Source of the DNA: Chamaelirium japonicum
Taxonomy: Eukaryota; Streptophyta; Magnoliopsida; Liliales; Melanthiaceae
Length of the DNA: 64,000 bases
Assembly (NCBI GenBank): GCA_947650365.1
Contig: CANTAL010000003.1
Coordinates: 3,038,001 to 3,102,000, forward strand
Direction: 5' to 3'
The notes below the pieces were generated by a model that was not told the origin of the DNA, searched no databases, and saw nothing but the letters and a program-made list of their open reading frames with translations. This document shows, piece by piece, positions 26,346 through 39,161 of the stretch (its first letter is position 1; each line of letters starts with the position of its first letter). The position numbers were made by a program, and so were the translations under genes.

Positions 26346-28079
26346 TACTTCCTATTATTAAATTAATTTTATTAGTTTAATAAATTAAATAGTTAAACAA
26401 ATTAAATAATTAAGGAAATATTTAATTATCTATATAATAAAATTATTTAAACTAATTATTTATTATTTAAATAATAAAATCAATAAATATTTCTTTGATT
26501 ATTAAAAAAAATATTAAGCTATTTAAAAAAATATTTTATTATTCATATATTCAAATAATTAACTAATTATTTAAATAATAAGTAAATAGTTATTAAATAT
26601 TGATTTATTTTATTACTTAATTAAATAATTATTATTTTTAGTTATTTCAATTAATATCTTATAATTTCATAAATTTTTTTATTTATTTATTTATATAATA
26701 TTTTATTTCAATTATTTTTTATTTAACTATGAAATTATTTAATAATTAAAATATTTCAATTATTTTTTATTTAACTATGAAATTATTTAATTTTAAAAAA
26801 AATTATTATTTATTTAATTATTTATTTAATTATCTAAATAAATAAATTCTAATATTTTAGTTATATATATTAATAATTATTTAATAATTTATTCAAATGA
26901 TAATCTAATAATTTTATTAAATAATATTTTAGTTATGTAATTATTGATTAAATTATTTTTTTATTAAAAAAAATTATTAATTAATATAATTTATACTTTA
27001 AATTATAAAAGAAATATTTAAATAATAATATAAATAATTTATTGGATTAAAATATTATATAATTATATAATTGAATTATTTTATTAAAAAATAATATTAA
27101 AATCAATAAATAATTAATTTATTTAGATATTTGATAAAATAATTAAAGAAATATTTAAATCATTATTCAATAAATTATGATTAATTAAATATTTTTATTA
27201 TTTACTTATTGAATAATTCAATAATAAAATAATTCAATAATAATTATTGTATTATTCAAAAATAAAATGATAAAAATATTGGATTAATAATAATTTATGG
27301 AATAATGATTCAAATAATAATTTAATTATTTTATAAAATATCTAAATAATTTAATTATTTATCTAATTAATATCTAAATAAATATCTAAATAATAATAAT
27401 TTAATTATTTTATAAAATATCTAAATAATTTAATAATAATTTAATTATTTATTAAAGAAATATATTAAATAGATTATTTATATAAAAAAAAAATTTTATT
27501 AAATAATTTCATTATAAAATAAATAATAATTTAAATAAATTATTAAGTAATGAAATAATTAATATATTTTTTTATGAAATTATCACAAATTAAATAAAAT
27601 ACATCAAAAAATAAATTATTTTATTATTTATTAAAATAAAAAAGTAATTTAGTAATAATTTCTTATTATTTAAATAATTAGTTAATTATTTAAACATATA
27701 AACAATAAAATATTTTTTTCAATAATATAATTTTTTGAAAAAAATAAGTAATTAGTAATTATATTATTATATTATTTTATTACTTAATTAAATAAAAAAA
27801 TATATTAATAAATTATTTTATAAATAATTAAATAAAAAATATAATAATTATTTTATTAATGTTAATTAATTTAATATTTTTATTAATTACTTATTGAATA
27901 ATAAAATAAATAAAATAATTAAAATAAAATTATAAAATTAAAATAAAATAAAAATTTTCATTAAAAAATAGATAATTAAATAATTAAATAAAATTATTAT
28001 TTTAATAAAAAGTTTTTTATTATAATATTTCAATTATTTAATTTATTTGATAATTAAATAAATGATTACTATTATTTCA
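26346..28079 (-). repeat. AT-rich unit containing a giant palindrome
   Basis: Reverse-oriented spacer centred near 27,234 (sequence ending 27,223 pairs with sequence starting 27,245). The left arm reaches about 26,520 and the right arm about 27,725. Small local duplications occur near 26,700-26,790 and 27,360-27,440. No gene. Confidence 0.7.
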
Positions 28080-28600
28080 AAAATTATAGAAATATTACAA
28101 TGATAACCATAATAACGTTGAGATGATACTATTGAGAAGTGGAGTTTTGGAATTTAGATTACTTCTTACTTCAAACCTATACCCGTGGCAAACGAACTGG
28201 AGTAGGACTTCTTCTCTCTTCGTTTATTCCTCCATTCTTATCTCTCTTCTTCTCTCTTTTCTGTCTTCGTTTCTCTCTCCGTTTACTTGCAATGGGTCGG
28301 TTGGGCTCGATATGTTCATGTTGATAACATATTGTGAGATGGAAGAAAGAGAGAGCTGTCAAACTTACCCCACCCTAAAGGGGTTGTATATTATTTATAG
28401 GGCAAGCTTACTTAGGGCCTAAGTATTCTATGGGAAACCCTAATCTATGGGGGAGATCCAACGGTGGACAGTCATCCGATCGAACGATCTCATAACAGTT
28501 ATAATGTTTTAAATTTTTTAAAAAATATATATAAATTTTTTTAAAGCAAAAAATTCAGGTGTGCCTCATCTTCCTTCTTTACTTCCTATTATTTATTTAA
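28080..28600 (-). repeat. Core repeat, reverse AT-type copy
   Basis: On the minus strand: LTR-like segment at 28,330-28,497 (168 bp, CATAACA end intact), PBS-like box at 28,316-28,329 (mutated), GA-rich leader, and purine tract near 28,570-28,592. Three open frames of 61-99 codons overlap on both strands and are repeat shadows. Confidence 0.75.
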
Positions 28601-30009
28601 TTTAATTAGTTTAATAAGTTAAATAATGAAATAAATTAAATAATTAATTAATTAAAGAAATATTTAATTATCTATATAATTAAATTATTTAAACTAATTA
28701 TTTAAATATTAAAATAAATAAATATTTCTTTGATTATTAAAAAAATATTAAGTTATTTAAAAAAATATTTTATTATTCATATATTCAAATAATTATCTAA
28801 TTATTTAAATAAGAAGTAAATAGTTATTAAATTATTATTTTATTTTATTACTTAATTAAATAATTATTATTTTTAGTTATTTCAATTAATATCTCATCAT
28901 TTAATAAAAACTTTTATTTATTTAATTATACAATATGTTATTTAAATTATTATTTATTTAACAATAAATTTTTTTAATAATTATAATATTTATTTTTTTT
29001 AGTAAATAATATATTTGATATATTTATTCACTAATTAAGTTTTTAAATATATCAATAAATAACTAATTATTTAATTATGTAAAAAAAATATTATTTAAAT
29101 AATTATTTATATAATTATCTAAATAATTAAATTCTAATATTTTATTTATATAAATAAATACTTATTTATTAATTTATTTAAATGATTATCTAATAATTTT
29201 ATTACATAATAATTTAGTTATGTAATTATTGATTAACTTATATTTTAATTTTAAAAAAATTTTAATTAATATAATTTATACTTTAAATTATAAAGTAAAT
29301 ATTTAAATAATAAAATAATTAAATTATTTGATTAAAATATTATATAATTATATAATTGAATTATTTTATTATATAATTAAATTAAAAATTAATTCAATAA
29401 CTATTTACTTATTTTTTAAATAATTAGTTAATTATTTGAATATATAAACAATAAAATTATTTTTTTAATAATATAATTTTTTTAAAATAATAAGCAATTA
29501 GTTATTATATTATTATATTATTTTATTTCTTAATTAACTCAAAAATTAGATTAATAAATTATTTTAGAAAATAATTAAATAAAAATTATAATAATTATTT
29601 CATTAATGGTAATTAATTTAATATTTTTATTAATTAATTATTAAATAAAAAAATAATGAATTAATTAATTATTTTATTATTTCAATTATTTATTATTGAA
29701 TTAATTAATTAAATTAATTTAAAAAAAATAGTAAATAAAGAAATAACTAATAAAATTTATTAGTTATATAATTTAATTATTATTTATTTATTTAATATTT
29801 TAAACCATTAAATAGTAACATAATTTGATTATTTAATTATATAGTAATTAATAAATTAATAAACTAAAATTTTTTATTAAATAACTAGATAATTATATAA
29901 TTAAAAAAAATTATTATTTTAATAAAAAGTTAATTATTAGGATATTTCAATTATTTAATTTATTTGATAATTAAATAAATGATTACTATTAATTATTTAA
30001 AAAATTATA
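28601..30009 (-). repeat. AT-rich unit, centre of palindrome deleted
   Basis: The left arm continues to about 29,370 and then jumps to the outer right arm ('attcaataactatttactta'), so the hairpin centre is gone. It ends with the reverse left-side spacer before the next core. No gene. Confidence 0.65.
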
Positions 30010-30500
30010 GAAATATTACAATGATAATCATAATAACATTGAGATGATACTATTGAGAAGTGAAGTTTTAGAATTTAGATTCATTCTTACATCAAACCTG
30101 TACCTGTGGCAAATGAACTGGAGCAGGACTTCTTCTCTCTTCATTTATTCTTCCATTCTTATCTCTCTTCTACTCTCTTTTCTATCTTCGTTTCTCTCTC
30201 CGTTTACTTGCGACGGGTCGGTTGGGCTCGATATGTTCATGTTGATAGCATATTGTGAACTGGGAAAAAGAGAGAGCTGTCAAACATGCCCCACCCTAAA
30301 GGGGTCGTATATTATTTAAAGGGTAAGTTTATATAGGGCCTAAATATTATATGGGAAACCCTAATCTATGGGTGAGATCCGACGGTGTACAGTAATCCTA
30401 TCAAACAATCTCATAACAGTTGTAATATTTTAAATTTTTGTAAAGCAAAAAATTCGAGTGTGCCTCATCTTCTTTCTTTACTTCCTACTATTTATTTAAT
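30010..30500 (-). repeat. Core repeat, reverse AT-type copy
   Basis: LTR-like segment at 30,251-30,418 (168 bp), PBS-like box at 30,237-30,250, GA-rich leader, and purine tract near 30,470-30,490. About 60 bp of the AT stretch between LTR start and purine tract are missing compared with 28,498-28,570. Confidence 0.75.
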
Positions 30501-32629
30501 TTAATTAGTTTAATAAATTAAATATTTAAATAAATAAAATAATTAAATAATTAAAGAAATATTTATTTATTTATATAATTAAATTATTTAAACTAACTAT
30601 TTATTATTTAAATATTAAAATCAATAAATATTTCTTTAATTATTAAAAAAATATTAAGATATTAAAAAAAATATTTTATTATTCAAGTATTTAAATATAA
30701 ACAAATTATTTAAATAAGAAGTAAATAGTTATTAAATTATTATTTTATTTTATTACTTAACTAAATAATTATTATTTTTAGTTATTTAAATTAATATCTC
30801 ATAATTTATTAAGAACTTTTATTTATTTAATTATACATTATTTTATTTAAATTATTATTTATTTAACAATAAAATTATTTAATAATTATAATATTTATTT
30901 TTTTAGTAAATAATCTATTTGGTATATTTATTCACTAATTAAGTTTTTAAATATATCGATAATTAACTAATTATTTAATTATTTCGAAAAATTATTATTT
31001 AAATAATTCTTTATTTAATTTTCTAAATACTTAAATTCTAATATTTTAGTTATTTAAATAAATAATTATTTAATAATTTATTTAAATAATCATCTAATAA
31101 TTTTATTACATAAATATTTAGTTATATAATTATTAATTTAATTATTTTATTATTTTAAACAGTTATTATTTAATAAAATTTATAATTTCAATTATTATGT
31201 AAATATATAAATTATTAAATACTTAAATTATTTGGTTAAAATATTATATAATTATATTATTGAATTATTTTATTAAAAAATATTTATTACATAAAAAAAT
31301 AATGAAATTATTTATATATTTTATAAACTAAATAAATAATTATTAGAATCATTATTCCATAAATTTTAATTAATTAATTGTTTTCATTATTTACTTATTG
31401 AATAATTCAATAATGAATTAATTCAATAATCATTATTGAATTATTCAATACGTAAATATTAAAAATATTTGATTAATTATAATTTATGAAATAGTAATTC
31501 TAATAAAATTATTCAGTTATATAATTATATAATATTTTAACATATTATATTCAAGTACTTTATTTTTTAAATATTAAAGGAATAATTTAAAAAACAAATT
31601 ATATTTATTTTTAATTTTTTGAAATTATAAAATAATTAAATAAATCATTACATAACTAAATTATTATGTTATAAAATTATTTGATTATTATTTATGTAAA
31701 TTATGAAATATGTTTTTATTGAAATATTTATAAAATTATAATTTCACTAATTAGATAATTATATAAAGAATTATTTAAATAATATTTTATTTAAATAAAT
31801 AAATAATTATGCAATTATTTCAATATTTAAAAAACTAATTTGTAAAGAAATTTATGAATTAGATTATTTACTTAAAGAAAAAAATTATTTAATTATTAAA
31901 TAATTTTGTAGTTAAATAAATAATAATTTATAAAATTAAATAATAAATTATATTATTAGATAAATAAATTATATTATTATATTAATAATTTTTTAAATAA
32001 TTCTTTATTTAAATAATTATAAAATTAGAATTTCATTATTTAGAAAATTATATAAAGAATTAAATATTTATAAATATATTTCGTAAATAAATATATTAAA
32101 TAGATTATTTACTAAAACAAAAAAATAATTTAATTTTTAAATAATTTTGTAGTTAAATAAATAATAATTTAAATAAATTATTATGTAATAAAATAATTAA
32201 CAAATTATTATATTAAATTATAAAAAATTATATATAATATAATAAAATATTATTTATTTTATAATATAATTAGTTAATTTTTTGAACATATAAATAATAA
32301 AATATTTTTTAAAATAATAAATTTTTTGAAAATAAATAATAATTAGTTATTATATTTTTATATTATTTTATAACTTTATTAAATAAATAATTCAATTAAT
32401 AAATTATTTTATAAAAAAATTAAATAAAAATTATAAAAATTATTTTATTAATTATAATTAGTTAAATATTTTCATTAATTACTTATTGAATAATAAAATG
32501 ATGAATTAAATAATTATTTTATTATTTGAAAATTTTATTTTTTAATAAATTAATTAAATTAATTTAAAAATAATAATAATGAAAGAAATAATATAATTTA
32601 TTAAACTCCATTTCACAATAAATTTTATG
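30501..32629 (-). repeat. AT-rich unit with palindrome, and first copy of a flank duplication
   Basis: Palindrome centred near 31,423 (sequence ending 31,412 pairs with sequence starting 31,434); the left arm reaches about 30,660. The stretch 31,930-32,605 recurs almost unchanged at about 35,335-35,968, on the other side of the inserted copy at 32,630-35,328. No gene. Confidence 0.65.
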
Positions 32630-35328
32630 GAATATAAAAATAACATAAAGAAATAATGAAATTATTTAGATATTTAATGAAATAATTAAACAATTATTTG
32701 AATCATTATTCCATAAATTAGAATTAATTCAATATTTTTATTATTTACATTTTAAATAACTCAATAATTATTATTGAATTATTTCATTATTAAATTATTC
32801 AATAAGTAATTAATAAAAAAATTGGATTAATTATAATTTATGGAATAATGATTCCAATATTTATTTAATTATTTTATAAAATATCTAAATAGTTTCATCA
32901 TTTATTTATTTAATTAATATTTTTAATAAAAAAATTTAATTATATACTTAGATAATATTTTAGTCAAATAATTAAATTTTTTATAATTTAAATATATATT
33001 TTATAATTTAAAGTATAAATTATTTTAATTAAGAATTTTTGCAAATAAAAAAATAATTTAATCAATAATTACATAACTAAATTATTATGTTATAAAATTA
33101 TTAGATTATTATTTGAATAAATTATTAAATAATTATTTATTTATATAACTAAAATATTAGAATTTAATTATTTAGATAATTAAATAAAAAATTATATAAC
33201 TAATAATTTTTTTTAATAATTAAATAATGAGTAAATTATTGAAATATTTAAAAACTTAATTACTAAAGAAATATATCAAATAGATTATTTTCTTAAAAAA
33301 ATAAATATTTTCATTATTAAATAATTTCATAGTTAAAAAAAGAATAATTTAAATAAAATATTGTAAAATTAAATAAAAAATAAATTTTATTAAATTATGA
33401 GATATTAATTAAAATAACTAAAAAAATAATTATTTAATTAAGTAATAAAATAAAACAATAATTTAATAACTATTTACTTATTATTTAAATAATTAGTTAA
33501 TTATTTGATTATATGAATAATAAAACATTTTTTTAAATAGCTTAATATTTTTTTAATAATCAAAGAAAAATTTATTGATTTTATTATTTAAATAATAACT
33601 AATTAGTTTAAATAATTTAATTATATAGATAATTATATATTTCTTTAATTATTTAATTTATTTAACTATTTAATTTATTAAACTAATAAAATTAATTTAA
33701 TAATAGGAAGTAAAGAAGGAAGATGAGGCATACCCGAATTTTTTGCATTAAAAAAATTATATTTTTCTTTAAAAAAATTTAAAATATTACAAATATTATG
33801 AGATCGTTCGATCGGATGACTGTCCACCATTAGATCTCTGCCATAGACTAGGTTTTCCATATTATACTTAGGCCCTAAGTATGCTTACCATATAAATAAT
33901 TTACGACCCCTTTAGGGTGGGGCACGTTTGATGTCTCTCTCTTTCTCCCATCTCATAATATGTTATCAACACGAACATATCGAGCCCAGCCGACCCGTCG
34001 CAAGAAAATGGAGGAAAACAAAGACAGAAAAGAGAGAAGAATAAAGATGATAATGGAGAAATAAACGAAAAGAGAAGAATTCCTGCTCCAGTCCATTGGC
34101 CATGACTATAGGTTTGAAGTAAGAAGTAATCTAAATTCCAAAACTCCACGTCTCAATAGTATCATCTCAACATTATTATGATTATCATTGTAATGTTTCT
34201 ATAATTTTGTAATAATAGTAATCATTTACTTAATTATAAAATAATTTAAATATTTTAATAATTAACTATTTATTAAAATAATTATTTTATTTAATTATTT
34301 AATTATCTAGTTATTTAATAAAATTATTTATTTATTTATTTATTAGTTACTATATTATTAAATAATCAAATTATGTAACAATTTAATGGTTGAAAATATT
34401 AAATAAAGAAATAATAATTTAATTATATAATTTATTTATTTTATTAGTTATTTCTTTAATTATTATTATTTTTAAAATTAATTTAATTAATTCATTAAAT
34501 AATAAATAGTTGAAATAATAAACTAAATAATTAATTAATTATTTTATTATTCAATAAGTAATTAATAAAAATATTTAATTAATTATAATTAATAAAATAA
34601 TTTTTATAATTTTTATTTAATTATTTTATAGAATAATTTATTAATTTAATTATTTATTTAATAAAGTAATAAAATAATATAATAATATAATAACAAGTTA
34701 CTTATTATTTTAGAAAATTATATTATTTTAGAAAATTATATTATTTAAAAAAATATTTTATTATTTATATGTTTAAATAATGAACTAATTATTTAAATAA
34801 TCAATAAATAGGTATTGAATTAATTTTTTATTTTATTACATAATGAAATAATTAATTTTTTTATGTATTTAATTTAATTTTTTATTATTTATGAAAATAA
34901 TTTGTTAATTATTTCATTATATAATAATTTATTTAATTAATTATTTTTTTAAATATGGAATTATTGCATAATTAAATAATTTTTTTGTTTAAGTAAATAA
35001 TCTATTTAATATATTTCTTTACTAAATAAGTTTTTAAATATTTAAATAATTAACTAATTATTTAATTATTTAAAAAAATTGTTATTTAAATAATTATTTA
35101 AATTATTATGTAAATAATGAAATTTTAATTTTATAATTTAATTATTTTATTATTTAAATATTTACATAATAATTTAAAGTATAAATTATATTAATTAATA
35201 ATATTTTGAAATAATAAAATAATTTAATCAATAATTACATGACTAAATTATTATGTAATAAAATTATTAGATTATAATTTAAATAAAATTATTAAATAAT
35301 TATTTATTTATATAAATGAAATATTAGA
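32630..35328 (+). repeat. Segmental duplicate of 9,798-12,467
   Basis: Collinear, same-orientation copy of about 2.7 kb holding the right half of a palindrome (centre near 32,777, left arm only about 145 bp), a core at 33,705-34,180, and the following AT spacer. Core details: LTR-like segment at 33,794-33,960 (start mutated to TATTATGAG), PBS-like box at 33,961-33,974. Differences from the 9.8-12.5 kb copy are few, mostly single bases and short indels. Confidence 0.75.
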
Positions 35329-36208
35329 TTATAATTTATATTATTAAATTATATTACAAGATAAATAAATTATATTATTATATTAATAATTTTTTTAATA
35401 ATTCTTTATTTAAATAATTATAAAATTAGAATTTCATTATTTAGAAAATTATATAAAGAATTAAATATTTAAAAATATATTTCGTAAACAAATATATTAA
35501 ATAGATTATTTACTAAAACAAAAAAATAATTTAATTTTTAAATAATTTTGTAGTTAAATAAATAATAATTTAAATAAATTATTATGTAATAAAATAATTA
35601 ACAAATTATTTTATTAAATTATAAAAAATTATATATAATGTAACAAAATATTATTTATTTTATTAAGTAATAAAAAACATTAATTCAATAACTATTTAGA
35701 TTTAATTTAAATAATTAGTAATTAGTTATTATATTTTTATATTATTTTATAACTTTATTAAATAAATAATTCAATTAATAAATTAATTTATCAAAAAATT
35801 AAATAAAAATTATAATAATTATTTTATTAATTATAATTAGTTAAATATTTTCATTAATTACTTATTGAATAATAAAATGATGAATTAAATAATTATTTTA
35901 TTATTTGAACAATTTATTATTTAATAAATTAATTAAATTAATTTAAAAATAATAATAATGAAAGAAATAACTAATTCAATAAAATAATTATTTAATTAAA
36001 TCATTATTTATTTATTTAATATTTTGAACCATTAAATTGTTATATAATTTGATTATTTTATAATAAATAATTAATAAATAAATAAAATAATAAATGTTAT
36101 TAAATAACTTGATGATTAAATAAATAAATAAAACTACTATTTTAATAAAAAGCTAATTATTAAAGTATTTCAATTATTTTAATTATTTTATTATTAAATA
36201 AATGATTG
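35329..36208 (-). repeat. Second flank copy plus reverse left-side spacer
   Basis: About 35,335-35,968 repeats 31,930-32,605. It then continues as the reverse left-side spacer that normally precedes a reverse core. The copia element has inserted at 36,208/36,209, separating this spacer from its core at 43,310. Confidence 0.65.
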
Positions 36209-36361
36209 TGTTGCAAAAAGCGTCCTGTATTATTCATTTACCCCCCTATATATAGGCATAATTGGAGGTTGGGATAGAGACGGGGAAATCTCCTATCCCA
36301 TGAATCCAGGGGTCTTTATCCGGTGGGCATCCATATCCGATGCAACCACCGTTTCATAACA
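36209..36361 (-). repeat. 3' LTR of the copia element
   Basis: 153 bp. In element sense it begins TGTTATGAAACG and ends TTGCAACA. It contains a TATA-like TATATATA at 36,247-36,254. Compared with the 5' LTR there are five substitutions, all transitions, and one extra base. Confidence 0.95.
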
Positions 36362-36370
36362 CTCCCCCTT
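36362..36370 (-). other. Polypurine tract
   Basis: In element sense AAGGGGGAG lies immediately before the TG of the 3' LTR, the position expected for the plus-strand primer of an LTR retrotransposon. Confidence 0.9.
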
Positions 36371-36719
36371 GGATGACCACCATTTATCATTGATTGCCTC
36401 ATTAAAACCTTTGATGGAAAAACCCAGTGGGAAAAATCCTATCAAAGGAAAAAGAGTATAACCTTAGTTCTTCAGGAACAAGTTCTTCAGGAACTATGGT
36501 GGGTGCGCATAATGCTGCCTCGTTAAAACCTTTGATGGGAAAACCCTGTGGGAAAAACCCTACCAAAGGAAAAAGAGTACAGCGTGCATAAATTTGCATC
36601 TTCAGGATGCCCTCCGCCTAACAATTACATTACCATTATTACATCTCTCCCCCTGATTGTATCTCCTCCTGATTACATTATTACATCTCTCCCCCTAATT
36701 ATATCTCCTCCTTATTACA
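36371..36719 (-). other. 3' untranslated region with direct repeats
   Basis: Non-coding stretch between pol and the polypurine tract. A ~65-bp segment containing 'ttaaaacctttgatgg' occurs twice (about 36,396-36,461 and 36,517-36,582). 'agttcttcaggaac' is doubled at 36,468-36,495. A 'tctccccctgattgtatctcc' segment is repeated at 36,645-36,715. The open frame over 36,402-36,599 is not part of pol. Confidence 0.75.
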
Positions 36720-37256
36720 TCAATTTGTTTGGTGATTGAGCCGTCGCAGTCCGATGCCGTACACCATCTTCTGGAAAGTAGACTTGGGCAAAGCTTTGGT
36801 GAAGAGATCCGCAAGATTGTCGCTTGACCGTACTTGCTTGACTTCAATCTCCCTTTTCTTCTGAAGTTCGTGGGTGTAGAAAAACTTTGGTGAAATGTGC
36901 TTTGTTCGATCTTCCTTGATGAAGCCAGCTTGAATTTGAGCAATACATGCGGCATTATCTTCGTGGATAACTGTCGGCTCTTTGGTAACGGATGCCAACT
37001 GGCAACTGCTTCTGATATGCTGCACAAGTGACCTCAACCATACGCATTCTCTACTTGCTTCATGCAGGGCTAATATTTCAGCATGGTTCGATGATGTAGC
37101 CACAAGTGTTTGTTTGGTCGATCTCCAAGAAATAGCTGCATTGTTATTCAAAAATACATACCCTGTTTGGGATCGACCCTTATGGGGGTCAGAGAGAAAA
37201 CCTGAATCTGCATAACCAATCAAGTGAGGAGTACTACAAGAATAAAACAATCCCAT
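36720..37256 (-). CDS. copia Pol segment 4: RNaseH
   Basis: 178 residues after the TGA; the frame is continuous with RT. RNaseH-fold signatures: 'YADSGF' (D17), 'SSNHAEILALHEASRE' (E60) and 'HEDNAACI' (D100). In the element it would degrade RNA of the RNA/DNA hybrid. The C-terminus has the usual 'LADLFTKALP' motif near 145-155. Natural stop TGA at 36,720-36,722. The ATG at 37,256 is internal and probably not a real start. Confidence 0.9.
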   Translation of the reverse strand: MGLFYSCSTPHLIGYADSGFLSDPHKGRSQTGYVFLNNNAAISWRSTKQTLVATSSNHAEILALHEASRECVWLRSLVQHIRSSCQLASVTKEPTVIHEDNAACIAQIQAGFIKEDRTKHISPKFFYTHELQKKREIEVKQVRSSDNLADLFTKALPKSTFQKMVYGIGLRRLNHQTN

Positions 37257-37268
37257 ATTAATGGTTCC

Positions 37269-38462
37269 TCACAAATATCTAACTATGTGCTTTATTCCAT
37301 TCCAATGCCTAAGAGTTGGTTCTGAACTGTATCTAGCCAATAGATTAATAGAAAAATATATATCTGGTCTAGTACATTGAGCTAAATACAATAAAGCACC
37401 AATAGCACTTAAATACGGTTTTTCAGAACCAAGAATAGTTTCATGTTCCTCTTTAGGTCTAAATGGATCTTTATGAATATCAAGAGGTCTAAGTACCATG
37501 GGAGTGCTTAGTGGGTGACATTTATCCATATTAAATTTCTTTAACAAATTTTCAGTATATAATGATTGATGTACTAAAATCCCACTAGAGTTACGCTCGA
37601 TCTGCAGGCCGAGGCAAAACTTAGTATCACCAAGTTCTTTCATTTCAAACTCCCTCTTTAGATAATCAGAAGTTTTCTTGAGCTCTTCAGGAGTCCCAAT
37701 CAAGTTTATGTCATCCACATAAACTGCAATTATTGTAAATCCATTTTCTGATTTCTTTATGAAAATGCATGGGCATATGGGATCATTCTTATAACCTTCC
37801 CTAGACAAATATTCACTAAGGCGATTGTACCACATCCTTCCGGATTGCTTCAGGCCGTACAATGCTCGTCTTAGTTTTATCGAGTGCGCACTCTTTGATG
37901 TTGCTTCAGGCAACTTGAATCCTTCTAGGACTTTTGATGTTGCTTCGGGCAACTTGAATCCTTCTGGGATTTTCATATAAATATATGTGTCTAGGTTCCC
38001 GTATAGGTATGCCGTTACGACATCCATTAGTCTCATCTCTAGTTTTTCAGAAACTGTGAGACTAATGAGATATCTAAATGTAACTATATCCATAACAGGG
38101 GAATAGATTTCTTCATAATCAATCCCGGGTTTCTGCTGGAATCCCTGGGCTACAAGCCTTGCCTTATATCTAGCGATTTCATTATTTTCATTTCTTTTTC
38201 TTACTAACACCCATTTGAAACCTACAGGGTTTACGTTATTTGGTGTTTGTACTATAGGTCCAAATACTCCACGTTTCTTGAGAGATTCAAGTTCAGCTTG
38301 AATAGCTTCTCTCCATTTTGGCCAATCAGTTCTATGTCGACATTCATATATACTACGTGGTTCATTATCTTCATCATCGCCCTTTGTTATTTCAGTAGCT
38401 ACTTTGTATACAAATATGTCATCGATGACTATTTCCTTTCGGTCCCAAATTTCACCCCTCAT
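37269..38462 (-). CDS. copia Pol segment 3: reverse transcriptase
   Basis: 397 residues. RT fingers and palm: 'KARLVAQGF' at 100-108, catalytic D147, 'LYGLKQSGRMWY' at 201-212, YVDD at 248-251, and the C-terminal 'LSAIGALLYLAQCTRPD' region joining to RNaseH. A 13-residue segment is duplicated in tandem: 165-177 and 178-190 share the same 11 residues beginning EGFK (nucleotides 37,932-37,970 and 37,893-37,931), and relatives normally have it once. The segment ends at TGA 37,269, in a position where R is common, so a CGA-to-TGA change is plausible. Confidence 0.9.
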   Translation of the reverse strand: MRGEIWDRKEIVIDDIFVYKVATEITKGDDEDNEPRSIYECRHRTDWPKWREAIQAELESLKKRGVFGPIVQTPNNVNPVGFKWVLVRKRNENNEIARYKARLVAQGFQQKPGIDYEEIYSPVMDIVTFRYLISLTVSEKLEMRLMDVVTAYLYGNLDTYIYMKIPEGFKLPEATSKVLEGFKLPEATSKSAHSIKLRRALYGLKQSGRMWYNRLSEYLSREGYKNDPICPCIFIKKSENGFTIIAVYVDDINLIGTPEELKKTSDYLKREFEMKELGDTKFCLGLQIERNSSGILVHQSLYTENLLKKFNMDKCHPLSTPMVLRPLDIHKDPFRPKEEHETILGSEKPYLSAIGALLYLAQCTRPDIYFSINLLARYSSEPTLRHWNGIKHIVRYL

Positions 38463-38471
38463 ATGGAATAT

Positions 38472-39131
38472 TTAGATCTCATTATTTGGTACCGGTACCT
38501 TATCCATAATCACTGCAGGGATCTCTTCAGGAGTTTGAGGGAAATTTGGCCGTTGGAAAATATTTTCTTCTGGAAAAATATGGTCCATAATCTCTTCTGG
38601 AGCATTATGACCAGGTTCTTCTGGAACCTCAACTTCTTCTGGAGTTTTAGGGCATGATTTCTCATTCAACTTCCTCTTCCGGGGAGCTGAATCTTTGGAA
38701 CCTATAGGTCTGCCACGTTTCTGACGTGCAGCATTTTCATTAGCGGGAGTTGGAATATTAATTCTTGCAGGTACATTCTTGGCTGGAACAAACGACTTAG
38801 TTACATTGGTTGCATCATTGAAGGCATCAGGTAATTGATTTGCAATATCTTGCAAATGCAAAATCCTTTTTACTTCTACCTCACATTGGGGAGGTCTAGG
38901 ATCTAGATGAGACATAGTGGAAGTATTCCACGATAATTTATGCCGTTCTTCGGGAACAGGTCGTTGCCTAGAAACTTCTTTATCTCCCCCTAACGGTGGG
39001 AAGACTGTCTCATTGAAATGACAATCTGCAAATCTAGCAGTAAACAGATCACCTGTTAAGGGTTCTAAGAATCTTATTATTGAAGGTGAGTCAAAACCTA
39101 TATAAATCCCCAATCTACGTTGGGGACCCAT
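38472..39131 (-). pseudogene. copia Pol segment 2: integrase C-terminal region and linker
   Basis: Open for 219 codons from the first ATG after the TAG stop; the true frame continues up to 39,161. It begins with the 'GPQRRLGIY' integrase C-terminal motif, then a long P/E-rich linker with repeated 'PEE/PEEV' motifs (about residues 155-205). It ends at TAA 38,472, and the frame continues without shift into the RT segment. This ATG is not a likely natural start. Confidence 0.88.
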
Positions 39132-39161
39132 CTTAGTTTTATTTGGAGGGGGAATAGGGAC

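Noticed and set aside
33678..33860. 60-codon minus-strand open frame
   Set aside because: Lies across the purine tract and LTR start of a core; equivalent sequence in other cores is not open.
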